A stretch of 64,000 nt of DNA from Acinetobacter tjernbergiae DSM 14971 = CIP 107465 (GCF_000374425.1 NZ_KB894358.1:113845-177844); one strand, 5' to 3'; counted from the first letter of the stretch, positions 1 to 10,745 are shown. Program-made: numbers and translations. Notes: a model not told the origin generated them from the letters alone.

Positions 1-563
1 GTTCCTGATTCTGGACGACCGAAATAGACACGTGATGCATTGGCATACACACCAAAGTCTGTACCACCCGCATAATCTTTGTAATAGCGTACACAACGAT
101 AGCACGCGATACAGCGGTTCATTTCATGCGCAATAAACGAACCCAACTCTTGGTTATGATGGGTACGCTTCGTAAAGCGATAGCGACGACGATCATGTTG
201 CGTCATCACCGTCATATCTTGTAAATGACAGTGACCACCTTCTTCACAGACTGGACAGTCATGTGGGTGGTTGGTCATCAAGAATTCGACGATTGATGCA
301 CGAAAATCCGTTGCTTCTTTGTCTTCAATAGAAATAAAGGTATTGTCGGCAGCTGGTGTCATACAAGACATGACTAAGCGCCCACGTGTATCTTCCGCAT
401 TATTATATTGCGTAACAGCACATTGACGACAAGAACCAACAGAACCTAAGGATGGGTGCCAACAAAAATACGGGATGTCGATACCAAGGCTGAGACATGC
501 TTGTAGCAAGTTTTCAGAGCCATTGACTTCATACGATTTTCCATCGACATGAATTGTAGCCAT
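1..563 (-). CDS. nuoG: NADH-quinone oxidoreductase subunit G (partial, N-terminal part)
   Basis: This is the N-terminal 187 residues of the large iron-sulfur subunit of complex I, which passes electrons from NuoF towards the membrane arm on the cytoplasmic side. The start is the ATG at 561-563. Visible motifs are the 2Fe-2S ferredoxin-type cysteines ([15 protein letters not shown]), the HxxxC/CxxC ligand block ([18 protein letters not shown]) and a following CIACYRC cluster motif. The gene follows nuoF by 11 bases in the nuo operon and runs off the left edge of the window, so its catalytic-domain remainder is not seen. Confidence 0.95.
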   Translation of the reverse strand, partial: MATIHVDGKSYEVNGSENLLQACLSLGIDIPYFCWHPSLGSVGSCRQCAVTQYNNAEDTRGRLVMSCMTPAADNTFISIEDKEATDFRASIVEFLMTNHPHDCPVCEEGGHCHLQDMTVMTQHDRRRYRFTKRTHHNQELGSFIAHEMNRCIACYRCVRYYKDYAGGTDFGVYANASRVYFGRPESG

Positions 564-574
564 AGTCGAATTCC

Positions 575-1900
575 TTAAGCTTGTTCTACGTCAAGAGCAG
601 GAGCATGGGTTTTAACCTTTGCTTCAAACTCATGGCGGAAATATTTTAATGCGCCCATAAGCGGCTCCATCGCACCTGGTGCATGAGCACAGAAAGTTTT
701 ACCGATCCATAATTTACGAGTGAGTTCTTGTAAATGATCGATATCTTCTTTCTTACCGGTACCTGTTTCGAGTGCTTTCAGCGCTTTGACTGCCCAAGGT
801 AAACCATCACGGCACGGTGTACAGAAACCACATGATTCACGTGCAAAGAACTCTTCTAAGTTACGTGTTGCAGAGACCATGCATTGGGTTTCATCCACAA
901 CCATCAGCAAACACGTACCTAAACGTGAACCTGCTTTCATAATTGTTTCAGCATCCATTGGAAGATCAATGTGTTCAGCCGCCAAGAAGTCAGTTGATGC
1001 GCCACCTGGCAACCATGCTTTCAGGGTTAAACCATCACGCATACCACCCGCATGATCTTCAATCACTTCACGCGCAGTTGTACCAAATGGCAGTTCCCAT
1101 AAACCAGGGAATTTAACTTTGCCTGATGCACCATAAATCTTGGTGCCTGGATCTTTCGATTTACCCGCAGACAGGTTGATATACCACTCTGGACCACGAA
1201 GCATAATCGCAGGCAAGTTATTGTAGGTTTCAACGTTATTGACAATCGTTGGACGACCCCATGCCCCTGCAACTTGCGGGAATGGTGGTTTAGTACGTGG
1301 ATTGGCACGACGACCTTCAAGCGAGTTAATCAATGCGGTTTCTTCACCACAAATATAACGCCCTGCACCCGTATGCACATGCATCTCGAAGTTCCAGCCA
1401 GTACCAAGGATATTTTCACCCAAGTAACCTTTGGCACGAATTTGCTCTAATGCTTCATTTAAGTACTGAGCGGCTTCGATATATTCACCACGGATAAAGA
1501 TATAACCGTGAGTCGCTTCAAGGGTATAACCTGCAATCAACATCCCTTCGATCAATTGATGAGGAAGTTGCTCCATCAACAAACGGTCTTTAAATGTACC
1601 TGGCTCCATTTCATCAGCATTACAGATCAAATAACGTGGACCACCATCATTTGGTGCCATGAGTGACCATTTAATGCCTGCTGGGAAGCCTGCACCACCG
1701 CGACCTTTTACTGTCGCAGCTTTAATGACGTCAAGCACATCTTTCGGTGGCATGCCCAATGCTTTTTTAAAGCCAGCATAACCTTCTAGCGCTTCGTAAT
1801 CGTCAGCCACACGGACGTGCTCTTGCTTACTCAAACGCCACGTGAGTGGATGCGTTTCTGGATTACCGTCGCCATAAATTGGTTTTGGTTCAGTATTCAT
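575..1900 (-). CDS. nuoF: NADH-quinone oxidoreductase subunit F
   Basis: NuoF is the 441-residue NADH- and FMN-binding subunit of the peripheral arm of complex I. It oxidises NADH and feeds electrons into the iron-sulfur chain. The glycine-rich nucleotide site ([14 protein letters not shown], about residues 65-80), the second glycine-rich stretch ([21 protein letters not shown]) and the C-terminal 4Fe-4S ligands ([12 protein letters not shown] plus a later Cys in KTFCAHAPG) are all present. The start ATG overlaps the nuoE stop by four bases, the usual sign of translational coupling. Length is normal for the family. Confidence 0.97.
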   Translation of the reverse strand: MNTEPKPIYGDGNPETHPLTWRLSKQEHVRVADDYEALEGYAGFKKALGMPPKDVLDVIKAATVKGRGGAGFPAGIKWSLMAPNDGGPRYLICNADEMEPGTFKDRLLMEQLPHQLIEGMLIAGYTLEATHGYIFIRGEYIEAAQYLNEALEQIRAKGYLGENILGTGWNFEMHVHTGAGRYICGEETALINSLEGRRANPRTKPPFPQVAGAWGRPTIVNNVETYNNLPAIMLRGPEWYINLSAGKSKDPGTKIYGASGKVKFPGLWELPFGTTAREVIEDHAGGMRDGLTLKAWLPGGASTDFLAAEHIDLPMDAETIMKAGSRLGTCLLMVVDETQCMVSATRNLEEFFARESCGFCTPCRDGLPWAVKALKALETGTGKKEDIDHLQELTRKLWIGKTFCAHAPGAMEPLMGALKYFRHEFEAKVKTHAPALDVEQA

Positions 1901-2406
1901 ACATACTTCTCCAATAACTGTTTGACTGATGATACGTCCACTAAACCATGCGTATCTTCATCAATCATTAAGGTTGGACCTTTGTCACAGTTGCCTAAAC
2001 AGCAAATTGGGAGCAAGGTAAAACGACCATCTGCTGTGGTTTGCCCGTATTGGATACCCAACTCACGCTGAAATGCTTCAGCTAAAGTTTCTGCACCCAT
2101 CAAGAAACATGCAATTGAGTCACACAATAAAATCACGTGACGGCCCACAGGTTGGCGATAAATACGGTTATAGAACGTTGCTACACCTTCTAAATCAGCC
2201 ACGCTCATACTTAACAATTGTGCAATTGCATTCATTTGAGCATCATCTACCCAGCCATTACGGCGTTGTACACCCTTTAACGCATCAAGTGATGCTGCAC
2301 GAGGGTACGGATAGTGATCAATGTGATGTTCAATTTCATGGATTTCTTCAGTCGTCAAAATCCCTTCAACATTCACACGAGGTTTTTTATCAGTCAAAAT
2401 CATCAT
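1897..2406 (-). CDS. nuoE: NADH-quinone oxidoreductase subunit E
   Basis: NuoE is the 24-kDa 2Fe-2S thioredoxin-fold subunit that works beside NuoF in the NADH dehydrogenase module. The four cluster ligands are visible as C-x4-C (CDSIAC) and C-x3-C (CCLGNC region). An N-terminal helical domain ([19 protein letters not shown]) precedes them. At 169 residues it has the standard length. It sits 12 bases after nuoCD and overlaps nuoF by four bases. Confidence 0.96.
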   Translation of the reverse strand: MMILTDKKPRVNVEGILTTEEIHEIEHHIDHYPYPRAASLDALKGVQRRNGWVDDAQMNAIAQLLSMSVADLEGVATFYNRIYRQPVGRHVILLCDSIACFLMGAETLAEAFQRELGIQYGQTTADGRFTLLPICCLGNCDKGPTLMIDEDTHGLVDVSSVKQLLEKYV

Positions 2407-2418
2407 AATCGTTTGCCC

Positions 2419-4206
2419 CTAGCGATCCACGTCAGCCATAACCACGTCAATGGTCGCCAAATAAATGATCAAGTCAGAAACTAAACTGCCATTAATCACA
2501 GAAGGCATTTGCTGCAAATGCGTGAAAGTCGGTGTACGAATACGCGTACGGTAACTCATGGTTGACTTATCTGAAGTCAAATAATAAGTACTCGCACCTT
2601 TCACCACTTCAGTCATAAACGATGACTCACCCGCAGGCATTACAGGACCCCAAGACACGCTCAAGAAGTGCGTAATCAAAGTTTCAATATCTTGTAATGT
2701 CTTATCTTTTGGTGGTGGAACTGCCAATGGATGATCCGCTTTATAAGGACCAGAAGGCATGTTATCCAAACACTGCTGAATGATTTTCAACGACTCAGTA
2801 ATTTCACGGAAGTGAACCAATACGCGCGCATAAGCATCGCCTTCGTATTCTACTGGCACATCAAAATCAAAGTTTTCATAACCGCTATATGGACGATATT
2901 TACGAACGTCAAAGTCAATTCCTGTCGCACGTAAACCTGTACCTGTTACACCCCAAGCCAACGCAGATTTAGCATCGTATTGCGCAACATTGCGAGTACG
3001 ACCAATAAATACTGAGTTTTTAAGTGCTGCAGTGTAGTACTCGTTCAAACGCTTCGGCATCCACTCCAACAATTCCTTCACTAGCTTCTGCCAGTTATTT
3101 GGAAGGTCGTGTGCTGTACCGCCAATACGGAACCATGCTGGGTGCATACGGTAACCCGTGATTGCTTCAACGATGTCATAGACTTTTTGACGGTCTGCGA
3201 ACATATAGAATACTGGCGTCATACCACCCGCATCCTGAATCGCTGTACCACAGAACAACAAGTGGTTATTGATACGGAACAATTCATTCAACATCACACG
3301 AATGACTTGTGCGCGCTCAGGAACTTTAATCCCTGCAAGCTGCTCAACCGCCATCACATATGGCATGTTTTGCGCACAACCACCTAAGTAGTCAACACGA
3401 TCCGTATACGGAATGAATGAATGCCATGTTTGACGTTCAGCCATCTTTTCCACACCACGGTGGTGATAACCGATGTCAGGCACACAGTCTTTGACTTCTT
3501 CGCCATCTAACTGCAAAACAATACGGAATGCACCGTGCGCAGATGGATGGTTAGGACCTAAGTTTAAGAACATAAAGTCTTCATCGGCAGTGCCGCGTTT
3601 TAGACCCCAGTCTTCAGGTACAAAGCGCAAGTGTTCTTGTTCAAAATCTTGCTTCGCTTGATCTTGCATATACGGCGTATATTCTGTCGCACGTGCCGAA
3701 TATTCTTTACGTAAAGGATGACCTTCCCAGTAAGTTGGTAACAAAATACGACGGAGCATTGGATGCCCTGCGAAATTGATCCCAAACATATCGTAGGCTT
3801 CACGCTCATACCAGTTGGCATTTGGCCAGATATTACTTGCTGTTGGAATGTCTAAATCATTTTCATTCAATGCAACTTTGATACGAATATCACTATTGCG
3901 CTCAAGTGAAAGTAAATGATAAAACACTGTAAAATCAGATGCTGGCAAACCATCACGGTGAACACGTAAGCGTTCATCTACCGCAGACAAGTCAAACAGC
4001 ATCACATAAGGACGTTCCACTTTACGGAGGAACATAAGGACTTCTTGCACGCGTGCGCGCTCAACCCAGACTGTTGGAAACTCTTCAAAAGTCGCCTGCA
4101 CGTAGAAGTTCTCACCAAATTTGGTTTTGAGCTCTTCTACAATTGCAAATGCTGGGCGTGAATCAACTTTCGTTGATTCTGGCATAGCAATGTCAGTTTC
4201 AGCCAT
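2419..4206 (-). CDS. nuoC: NADH-quinone oxidoreductase fused subunit C/D
   Basis: This 595-residue protein joins the 30-kDa NuoC domain (about residues 1-190, with [22 protein letters not shown] and [16 protein letters not shown]) to the 49-kDa NuoD domain (about residues 210-595, with [22 protein letters not shown] and the quinone-site region [14 protein letters not shown]). The C/D fusion is known from E. coli and other gammaproteobacteria. It forms part of the quinone-binding module at the junction of the two arms of complex I. The C-terminal [11 protein letters not shown] is the conserved NuoD end. About 85 bases separate it from nuoB. Confidence 0.97.
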   Translation of the reverse strand: MAETDIAMPESTKVDSRPAFAIVEELKTKFGENFYVQATFEEFPTVWVERARVQEVLMFLRKVERPYVMLFDLSAVDERLRVHRDGLPASDFTVFYHLLSLERNSDIRIKVALNENDLDIPTASNIWPNANWYEREAYDMFGINFAGHPMLRRILLPTYWEGHPLRKEYSARATEYTPYMQDQAKQDFEQEHLRFVPEDWGLKRGTADEDFMFLNLGPNHPSAHGAFRIVLQLDGEEVKDCVPDIGYHHRGVEKMAERQTWHSFIPYTDRVDYLGGCAQNMPYVMAVEQLAGIKVPERAQVIRVMLNELFRINNHLLFCGTAIQDAGGMTPVFYMFADRQKVYDIVEAITGYRMHPAWFRIGGTAHDLPNNWQKLVKELLEWMPKRLNEYYTAALKNSVFIGRTRNVAQYDAKSALAWGVTGTGLRATGIDFDVRKYRPYSGYENFDFDVPVEYEGDAYARVLVHFREITESLKIIQQCLDNMPSGPYKADHPLAVPPPKDKTLQDIETLITHFLSVSWGPVMPAGESSFMTEVVKGASTYYLTSDKSTMSYRTRIRTPTFTHLQQMPSVINGSLVSDLIIYLATIDVVMADVDR

Positions 4207-4290
4207 TGGCTTGGCTTCCTATTTAATACAAATTCTGGCAATTTTCCCGATGACCATATCCATGAGATATGTCAAAACTCATCGTTAAAA

Positions 4291-4968
4291 TTATTTAATT
4301 TCATCCATAGAGCGTAAGTTTTTCACCGCAATACGGTCAGCATTCTTACGATCGCGTTCTGGCATCATCTTTGGCTTATACACAGGCTGAAGATCATCAC
4401 CAATCACCGCTGAAAGTGGACGGCGCTCAAGTTGAATTTGGTCTTGAAGTAACATCAATGCTTGAATGAGTGCTTCTGGGCGAGGAGGACAACCTGGGAT
4501 GTACACATCAACAGGAATAATTTTGTCTACGCCTTGCACCACAGAATAGATGTCGTACATACCACCAGAGTTTGCACAAGCACCCATTGAAATGACCCAT
4601 TTAGGCTCAAGCATTTGTTCATACAAACGTTGAATAACGGGTGCCATTTTGACAAAGCAGGTTCCTGCAACAATCATCAAATCCGCTTGACGTGGTGAAG
4701 CACGAATTACCTCAGCACCAAAACGTGATAAGTCATGTACGCCAGTCAATGTGGTTGCATATTCAACGTAGCAGCATGATGTACCAAAGTTAAATGGCCA
4801 CAAAGAGTTTTTACGCCCCCAGTTCACTGCGGTATGCAACACATCTTCAAGACGTGTCATCATCACACTTTTATTCACTTCTTCCTCAAGAGGATCAGTT
4901 ACGATTTGACGATCTTGTAATGGATATTGATCGGCATCTGGATTCGCACGGGTTAAAGTATATTTCAT
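4291..4968 (-). CDS. nuoB: NADH-quinone oxidoreductase subunit B
   Basis: NuoB (225 residues) carries the terminal iron-sulfur cluster N2 that donates electrons to quinone. The adjacent cysteines [10 protein letters not shown] and the later ligands in [11 protein letters not shown] and [11 protein letters not shown] are all present, and [11 protein letters not shown] is the conserved family signature. It follows nuoA by six bases and belongs to the same leftward transcript. Confidence 0.97.
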   Translation of the reverse strand: MKYTLTRANPDADQYPLQDRQIVTDPLEEEVNKSVMMTRLEDVLHTAVNWGRKNSLWPFNFGTSCCYVEYATTLTGVHDLSRFGAEVIRASPRQADLMIVAGTCFVKMAPVIQRLYEQMLEPKWVISMGACANSGGMYDIYSVVQGVDKIIPVDVYIPGCPPRPEALIQALMLLQDQIQLERRPLSAVIGDDLQPVYKPKMMPERDRKNADRIAVKNLRSMDEIK

Positions 4969-4974
4969 CCCGAC

Positions 4975-5526
4975 TTACTCCTGTTTAAATGATGATGTAG
5001 TCGGTGTCTTAGACTTAAGACGACCAGAAGACTGCGCTGGAATATGACCAGTAGGATCGACAACCAATTCTTCAATATTATTGAATCGAGTAATGTCAGC
5101 AATATTCATATTCGGTGAGCCAATTTTTATTGTCATACCAGCAGCTTTACGACGATCTACAGGTGCCCAATTCAGCGCTCCTACAGAAATTGCATAAACC
5201 AAGGCAATCAATAGATCAACAACAAAAATAACGACCGTGGTAAATCCAAACCAACCTACTTCACGAACAGAAGTTGCCCATGCGTAGAGGTAAAGGGCTT
5301 CCAAATCAAAAACCACAAAGAAGATTGCAACTAAATAGAATTTGGCTGACAAGCGAATACGAGCGCCGCCCGCACTAACTACACCTGATTCAAACTGCTC
5401 TTGTTTCGCACGCCCCCATGCTTTACCCCCGAGGAGTAAGGGAACGGTAAGCATAAAAACGCAAAGAAATGTAACGCCGATCACGAAGGCGATAATCGCC
5501 CAATCGTATGGAGTAATGGCACTCAT
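4975..5526 (-). CDS. nuoA: NADH-quinone oxidoreductase subunit A
   Basis: NuoA is a small membrane-arm subunit with three predicted transmembrane helices (about residues 8-30, 62-85 and 93-117). The family motif FYLVAIFFVVFDLEALYLYAW with its acidic residues is clear; it corresponds to the D-E-containing helix near the quinone channel. At 183 residues it is longer than the roughly 147 of E. coli because of a charged C-terminal cytoplasmic tail of about 60 residues. It is the first gene of the nuo operon. Confidence 0.95.
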   Translation of the reverse strand: MSAITPYDWAIIAFVIGVTFLCVFMLTVPLLLGGKAWGRAKQEQFESGVVSAGGARIRLSAKFYLVAIFFVVFDLEALYLYAWATSVREVGWFGFTTVVIFVVDLLIALVYAISVGALNWAPVDRRKAAGMTIKIGSPNMNIADITRFNNIEELVVDPTGHIPAQSSGRLKSKTPTTSSFKQE

Positions 5527-5922
5527 GCGGGGATAACTCCTGGCAGGCCTATTTTTAACAAAGAATGTATGTATTGGCCTTCAAATACACCAAACACAAA
5601 ATTAATCCCGCCAATTGTACCTGATTTCTAATTTCTCATGCTAGTTGAAGCGCTTTAGTCTTTAGGATGATTTTGTTGATTAATTTACTGATCTATCCTA
5701 GATCACTATGAATTCCCCCTTAGAAATCGAATTATCTAATCAAATACTCTATCTTGATCATTTTTTTCTTTATTTATGCGCCAAAAACATTCTTAATTTA
5801 TTACAAATGCTCAAAAACATTGCAGTACGAACTAAATCATTGCATTGATACAAATTTATGCTGAAAATTTAAACAAAATTTATATAATAGCCCGAGAAAA
5901 TTCCTCAAGGAAAAGTGTCAGG
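5527..5922. promoter_or_regulatory. Divergent promoter region between nuoA and the diguanylate cyclase gene
   Basis: This AT-rich intergenic stretch must hold the promoters of two divergent genes. For the plus-strand gene the best -10 is TATAAT at 5883-5888, about 35 bases before its ATG, with only a weak -35. For nuoA, a minus-strand TACAAT lies at 5614-5619, again with no good -35. No operator of a named regulator was recognised. Confidence 0.4.
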
Positions 5923-7341
5923 ATGACTCCATCAGTAGCAGAATTAAAGCCTCGATCGCTTTTGCAATTATTTTTAATTTTTACTGCTGTGATCTTTTTT
6001 TGTTGCATCCTTGGTATCGCGACCCGACATTTAACATTTCTTGCTTCGTTTTGGCCTGCAAACTCCGTTTTACTGGGTCTACTTATCCGCTTTCCACAAA
6101 CACGCCATCCGATCAGCTTTATTGGTGCTATGGTGGGATATTTACTCGCAGATACACTACAAGATACCCCGTTTTTACTCAACTTCTGTTTAACTTCTGC
6201 CAACTTACTTTATGTCATCACTACACTGACTCTCTACATACGATTTAATACATTTATACGCTCAATGCATTATGGTTATTTCTACTTATTCTTATTTAGT
6301 TTTTGTTGTTTGGGAGCACTATCTAGCTCATTGTTTGCTGCATTCACACTGCCCTACTTTAATACAAAATTTGCTTTAGGCTCATTTTGGATCGATTTTG
6401 GCTATTGGTTCACTGCAGAAATTCAAAATGCTTTATTGCTTTTGCCTGCAATTATTAGTGCGCCACATTTGTTTGAATTTAAACAACAACTCAAAGAACT
6501 TAAAACCCAAACTGCGCTATCAACTCTTCCTTTATTTACTGTTATTTTCTCAATTGTAATTGGCTACTACGATGCTGGGCCTGGCTCATTACTTTATCCT
6601 ATCGCACCATTAATTTGGTGTGCCCTACGTTACCGTCATTTTTCAGTTGCGATCATTACCTCGATTAGCTGTGCATTCATTATCTATCATGTTTCGCAAA
6701 ACTATTTATTACTTTACCCAAACCAATATCTGAATAACACCATCTCGACTCGTTTAGGTTTAATCATGATGACCATCGCTCCACTTACGGTATCCAGCAT
6801 CAACATGGTTAGATCCAAACTTATTCAAGAATTACAACATACTATTGCTCATGATGAATTAACCTCGAGTCTAACACGGCGTCAATTTCTACAATCTGTA
6901 GAACTTTTACAACAACAAGCAACTCATTCAACCCAAACAACCGCTTTTCTCATGCTAGATATTGATCATTTCAAACAAGTAAATGATAGCTATGGTCATC
7001 AAATTGGGGATCGTGCCCTACAAAGCTGTGTGCAGACAATCCAAACAGTGTTAAGTCCTCAAGATTTATTAGGACGTTTAGGCGGTGAAGAATTTGCGAT
7101 ATTCATGATCAATACTGATATAAATACTGCATACCAATGTGCTGAAATCATTCGAGAAAAAATTAGCAAAACCCCGATTCAATTAGACCATCAGCAGCAT
7201 TTTTTCATCCAGATTAGTATTGGTATTTGTGTCCACAGACCTAAAAATCAACAACCGATTGAACATTTATTCAAACAAGCTGACGACGCTCTCTACCAAG
7301 CCAAACGCCAAGGTCGAAATCAAGTTGTCATCTCGACATAA
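5923..7341 (+). CDS. Membrane-bound MASE1-GGDEF diguanylate cyclase
   Basis: This is predicted to be a diguanylate cyclase making cyclic di-GMP from two GTP. The first about 290 residues form roughly eight hydrophobic helices with a MASE1-like signature (FWPANSVLLGLLIR). The C-terminal about 170 residues are a GGDEF domain with the active-site form GRLGGEEF, which fits an active enzyme. The inhibitory RxxD motif normally five residues upstream is SPQD here, so product inhibition through that site is unlikely. I start it at the ATG at 5923 (472 residues), which has AAGGA-type pairing upstream and lies after a good -10. An in-frame earlier start at 5845 lies upstream of that -10. Confidence 0.85.
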   Translation: MTPSVAELKPRSLLQLFLIFTAVIFFCCILGIATRHLTFLASFWPANSVLLGLLIRFPQTRHPISFIGAMVGYLLADTLQDTPFLLNFCLTSANLLYVITTLTLYIRFNTFIRSMHYGYFYLFLFSFCCLGALSSSLFAAFTLPYFNTKFALGSFWIDFGYWFTAEIQNALLLLPAIISAPHLFEFKQQLKELKTQTALSTLPLFTVIFSIVIGYYDAGPGSLLYPIAPLIWCALRYRHFSVAIITSISCAFIIYHVSQNYLLLYPNQYLNNTISTRLGLIMMTIAPLTVSSINMVRSKLIQELQHTIAHDELTSSLTRRQFLQSVELLQQQATHSTQTTAFLMLDIDHFKQVNDSYGHQIGDRALQSCVQTIQTVLSPQDLLGRLGGEEFAIFMINTDINTAYQCAEIIREKISKTPIQLDHQQHFFIQISIGICVHRPKNQQPIEHLFKQADDALYQAKRQGRNQVVIST

Positions 7342-7433
7342 TATGTTTCAATTCAGCTAAATACTTTAATTAACTTTATACACAGCTTGAGCAATTGATC
7401 GGTATTCTAAAAGTAGAAAACAAGGAGAAAAAT

Positions 7434-7790
7434 ATGCATTTAGAATATACACACGACTCAGATTATTTCTTTTTTTCACAACTCTTAATGCGTCATATAG
7501 AAAGTTATATTCGAAAGCATCCAGATGCTGACAATGCAATTTTTGATTTAAGAGATATTTACGAAGTTTTTAGAGAAGATTTCGCTGCAACAACCACAAA
7601 TCTTGAAAGCATCCTTAATATTGCAGACTCCTATAAAGTAGAAACATTAAATGGGGATCAGGTGCTGATCAAAAGCTATAAAATAGATGTCAAAAATAAT
7701 TCCTTACTCCTTGATTTTAATGTTGACTCATTAAATAGTCTTAAATCAGGTTATCCACTGATTGAACCAGACTCTTCTGTTCACGAATAA
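7434..7790 (+). CDS. Hypothetical protein, 118 residues
   Basis: This acidic soluble protein has no signal peptide or membrane segment, and I do not recognise a family. The ATG at 7434 is preceded by a strong AAGGAG. The sequence is mixed alpha/beta in character (MHLEYTHDSDYFFFSQLLMR, then a C-terminal region rich in Leu, Asn and Asp). It lies about 90 bases after the cyclase gene in the same direction and ahead of a terminator, so the two may be co-transcribed. Confidence 0.7.
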   Translation: MHLEYTHDSDYFFFSQLLMRHIESYIRKHPDADNAIFDLRDIYEVFREDFAATTTNLESILNIADSYKVETLNGDQVLIKSYKIDVKNNSLLLDFNVDSLNSLKSGYPLIEPDSSVHE

Positions 7791-7821
7791 ATTATTACTA
7801 TTTAATAATTTATTAGAGAAA

Positions 7822-7863
7822 TGACAAAAAAGCCAAAGCATCTCAACTTTGGCTTTTTTGTCA
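7822..7863. terminator. Bidirectional rho-independent terminator
   Basis: A long perfect inverted repeat (TGACAAAAAAGCCAAAG against CTTTGGCTTTTTTGTCA) has an 8-base loop, with A and T runs on the two flanks. It serves the convergent plus-strand small gene and minus-strand bfmS. Confidence 0.9.
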
Positions 7864-7889
7864 ACATATTAAAATTTGATAAGTTAAAA

Positions 7890-9530
7890 CTATTTTTTTA
7901 CATTTTGTTTATAGCGCTTTGCAGGCCATGTCATGGTGAAACGTGCACCACCTAAATTTGGGCTCTGATCAACTTGGATTTGACCACCAAACCAATACGC
8001 AATACGACTTACAATAGATAAACCTAGGCCATAACCACCGGAAGCACGAGTACGACTATCATCCAAACGAGCAAAAGCTTCAAAGATTCGTGCACGCTCT
8101 TGTTCTGGAATACCAGGACCATCATCTTCAACACAAACATATGCCTTACCATCTGCACGTACACCACCACTAATCCGAACTTTATGATCGCAATAACGAA
8201 CTGCATTTCCAACCAGATTCTGAACCACACGGTGCAGATAACGTCTCTCAGCATCAACACGTAATGCCAATGGCGGAGCAATTAATTCGATTTCTTTTTG
8301 TGTCTTCAGTGCTTCTGTTTCTACAGCAACTTGATCAAGTACTTCAACCAGTACCACATCTTCAAAATCTAACGATGGCGTACCCTGTTCTAGTTTTGCA
8401 TAAGTCATAATCTCATCAATTAAGGTATTGAGTGCTTCAATATCTTTATCAATCATATCGACTTGCTGAATACGATAATTATAGTCATCCTCTTCAGCCA
8501 ACATTTCCATGCCAAATCGAATACGCGCAACTGGCGTTCTCAACTCATGCGAAACCGCACGCATTAATTCACGCTGTGCTTCGATCAGACGTTGGATATG
8601 ATCGGACATATTGTTATAACTCGATGCCAAGTTTGCCATTTCATCCGTACCTTCAATGGGTACACGTAATGATAAATCACCTGACTTCATCTTATTCAAG
8701 GCATAACGCACCTGACGAATTTTACGTTCTAATGGCAAGATTAAGCCATAGACCCCCAAACTCAATAAGAATAAACTGAATAGCGTAATACCTGCTGCAA
8801 GCTGAAAAGGCATCCAATTAAACATTGGAACAGGACCCAATACCAAAACTTGTGCAGGATGATTTGGCATTGGTGAAACAATTGAAATAGTGGTGCCACG
8901 TACAGTTGCGCTATCTTTATAAAGCAATACGCTTTGATCTTGGCGTAATCGACCAATCTGCTCTGAATCCAGATTAATATCTTTAATATTATAAATTTCA
9001 ATTGGGTAATAAAAATGCTTTTTAATACGCTCTAGATATTCACGTTCTTGACCAGGATAAAAAATCAAATAATCCAATACAAAAATAGGTAACGCCTTCA
9101 TTTGACGCTCACCAAGCTTATCAACCTTGATATAAAGATAATGTTTCGCATCATCTTTCAAACCAATAATGATATAGCCCACACCATTATTTGCATCATA
9201 ACGAACCACTGACTTTTGCTCAGCAATCCGTTTTTTTTCTGTACGAGAAAGCTCTACCCGTTCTGCATCCACATAGTAGATTGGAAGTTCGAGCAAATCA
9301 GATGCATCAGAAATCCAATCTAACTTTTGTTGTTTTTGAGGCTGTCGAGATACCCCCTCACTAATGACATACGAAATACCATCAGTGAGGGATTCACGAT
9401 ATTCTTGCGCACGTTGGTAGTTGATGACTTGCACTAGCAAATAACAAAATGCGGCAACTACAACAACTAAAACCACTAATCCAGCATAGATTCGCAAGAA
9501 AATGCTGTTTCTTAGTACTCGACTCACCAT
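7890..9530 (-). CDS. bfmS: Two-component sensor histidine kinase BfmS
   Basis: BfmS is the membrane histidine kinase partner of BfmR, controlling envelope, capsule and biofilm traits in Acinetobacter. Two transmembrane segments (about residues 13-35 and 240-262) flank a periplasmic sensor region. A HAMP linker follows (about 263-315). The dimerisation domain has the phospho-acceptor motif SHELRTPVARIRFGMEML. The ATPase domain shows an N box (QNLVGNAVRYCDH), a G1 box (VEDDGPGIP) and a G2 box (GGYGLGLSIV). The gene lies 40 bases after bfmR on the same strand and ends at a terminator. The pair matches A. baumannii BfmRS from memory, not from an alignment. Confidence 0.9.
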   Translation of the reverse strand: MVSRVLRNSIFLRIYAGLVVLVVVVAAFCYLLVQVINYQRAQEYRESLTDGISYVISEGVSRQPQKQQKLDWISDASDLLELPIYYVDAERVELSRTEKKRIAEQKSVVRYDANNGVGYIIIGLKDDAKHYLYIKVDKLGERQMKALPIFVLDYLIFYPGQEREYLERIKKHFYYPIEIYNIKDINLDSEQIGRLRQDQSVLLYKDSATVRGTTISIVSPMPNHPAQVLVLGPVPMFNWMPFQLAAGITLFSLFLLSLGVYGLILPLERKIRQVRYALNKMKSGDLSLRVPIEGTDEMANLASSYNNMSDHIQRLIEAQRELMRAVSHELRTPVARIRFGMEMLAEEDDYNYRIQQVDMIDKDIEALNTLIDEIMTYAKLEQGTPSLDFEDVVLVEVLDQVAVETEALKTQKEIELIAPPLALRVDAERRYLHRVVQNLVGNAVRYCDHKVRISGGVRADGKAYVCVEDDGPGIPEQERARIFEAFARLDDSRTRASGGYGLGLSIVSRIAYWFGGQIQVDQSPNLGGARFTMTWPAKRYKQNVKK

Positions 9531-9570
9531 ACGAAAAATAATTCCAAGCTAATTTTAAGCAAGCGGCAAA

Positions 9571-10287
9571 TTATAATCCGTTGGTTTCTTTAACGAATAA
9601 ATAACCTTTACTCCGCACAGTTTTAATACGTTTTGGATTTTCTGGATCATCACCAATTTTTGGACGAATACGTGAAATACGCACGTCAATCGAACGATCT
9701 TGACCGTCGTACTCAATACCACGTAGACGCTCAAAGATATCTTCACGAGATAAGATACGTCCTGCATTTGAAGCTAATAACCACAATAAATCATATTCCG
9801 CACTGGTGAAATCAACCAACTCACCGTTGAGCGTTACTGAACGACCGCCGTTATCAATCACAAGATCGTCAAACTCAATACGTTGAGCAACTTCATCTTC
9901 AACTGTTTTATCTGTACGACGTAATAAAGCACGGATACGAGCCAATAACACACGCGGCTGAACAGGTTTCGCCACGTAATCATCTGCGCCCATTTCCAAA
10001 CCAAGCACCTGATCCATATCTTCAGTACGTGCTGTTAACATCAAAATCGGTTGATGATAATGTGGACGAACTTCTCGACAAACGGTTAAGCCATCCGCAC
10101 CTGGTAACATCACATCAAGCACCACTAAATCGGGTTGCTCACTGATAATACGGCGAATCGCACGATTACCATCCGTTTCAACCCCAACTTCTAAACCGTT
10201 ACGAATCAAATACTCTTGTGTTAAACGTGCTAGGCGTTCGTCATCTTCAACGATCAAAATCTTCGGTAACTTTTCTTCTTGGCTCAT
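9571..10287 (-). CDS. bfmR: OmpR-family response regulator BfmR
   Basis: This 238-residue response regulator has a receiver domain (acidic pocket EDDERL, phospho-acceptor Asp in LVVLDVMLPGADG, Thr in MLTARTED, Lys in DYVAKPVQP) and a C-terminal winged-helix DNA-binding domain (SAEYDLLWLLASNAGRILSR and KTVRSKGYLF). Composition and length agree with BfmR, the master regulator of biofilm and envelope genes in Acinetobacter. It is the first gene of the bfmRS operon, and its promoter must lie in the 540-base gap shared with nrdA. Confidence 0.93.
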   Translation of the reverse strand: MSQEEKLPKILIVEDDERLARLTQEYLIRNGLEVGVETDGNRAIRRIISEQPDLVVLDVMLPGADGLTVCREVRPHYHQPILMLTARTEDMDQVLGLEMGADDYVAKPVQPRVLLARIRALLRRTDKTVEDEVAQRIEFDDLVIDNGGRSVTLNGELVDFTSAEYDLLWLLASNAGRILSREDIFERLRGIEYDGQDRSIDVRISRIRPKIGDDPENPKRIKTVRSKGYLFVKETNGL

Positions 10288-10574
10288 TTGTTTGCCCCTA
10301 AAATCTGAGTGAATCTGTGTAAAAAATTGGACAGATACATTGGTTTATGTTTTGCAATATACACACGTTTACATTGTAAACAAGTAGGCGTTCACCAAAC
10401 TGATACACGCCTAAGCACTTTTGTTATACTTTTATTAAAATTATGAATTTTAATATATTTTTTAATTTTATCTGCATTTTCCGACAGGATGAATTTTTAG
10501 TATAAATTTTGTGCCAATGTTAAACAATTTGTTTCTTTCTTCGCCCAAAATAATTTAAGTGTTTGTTTTTTGAC

Positions 10575-10583
10575 TTATCCACA
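10575..10583 (+). promoter_or_regulatory. Perfect DnaA box upstream of nrdA
   Basis: TTATCCACA matches the strong DnaA consensus exactly. It lies about 250 bases before nrdA in the bfmR-nrdA intergenic region. DnaA boxes upstream of nrdA are known in E. coli, where they tie ribonucleotide reductase expression to initiation. The rest of the 543-base gap (10288-10830) is AT-rich; apart from this box and the NrdR-type boxes I see nothing certain in it. Confidence 0.5.
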
Positions 10584-10697
10584 GAGTTATCTATAAGCCT
10601 TTTTTAATGGCTTTGTTATGCTATGTGCCTGTGAATTCAGCAGTTAAGACATGAAAAAAAATTTACCAAAATGTCAAGGATTGATCTGCTGTAAAAA

Positions 10698-10745
10698 ATC
10701 CCGTATCTTGTGTTGAAAATAAACTTTAACCACTAAGTATTGTGT
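10698..10745 (+). promoter_or_regulatory. Tandem NrdR boxes upstream of nrdA
   Basis: Two 16-base sequences, at 10698-10713 and 10730-10745, fit the NrdR box (acaCwAtATaTwGtgt). The downstream one matches at about 13 of 16 positions and the upstream one at about 11. Their starts are 32 bases apart, three helical turns, which is the spacing of real NrdR box pairs. They lie 85-130 bases before the nrdA start. A possible -35 (TTGAAA at 10713) falls between them, which suits repression by NrdR with dATP bound. Confidence 0.7.
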
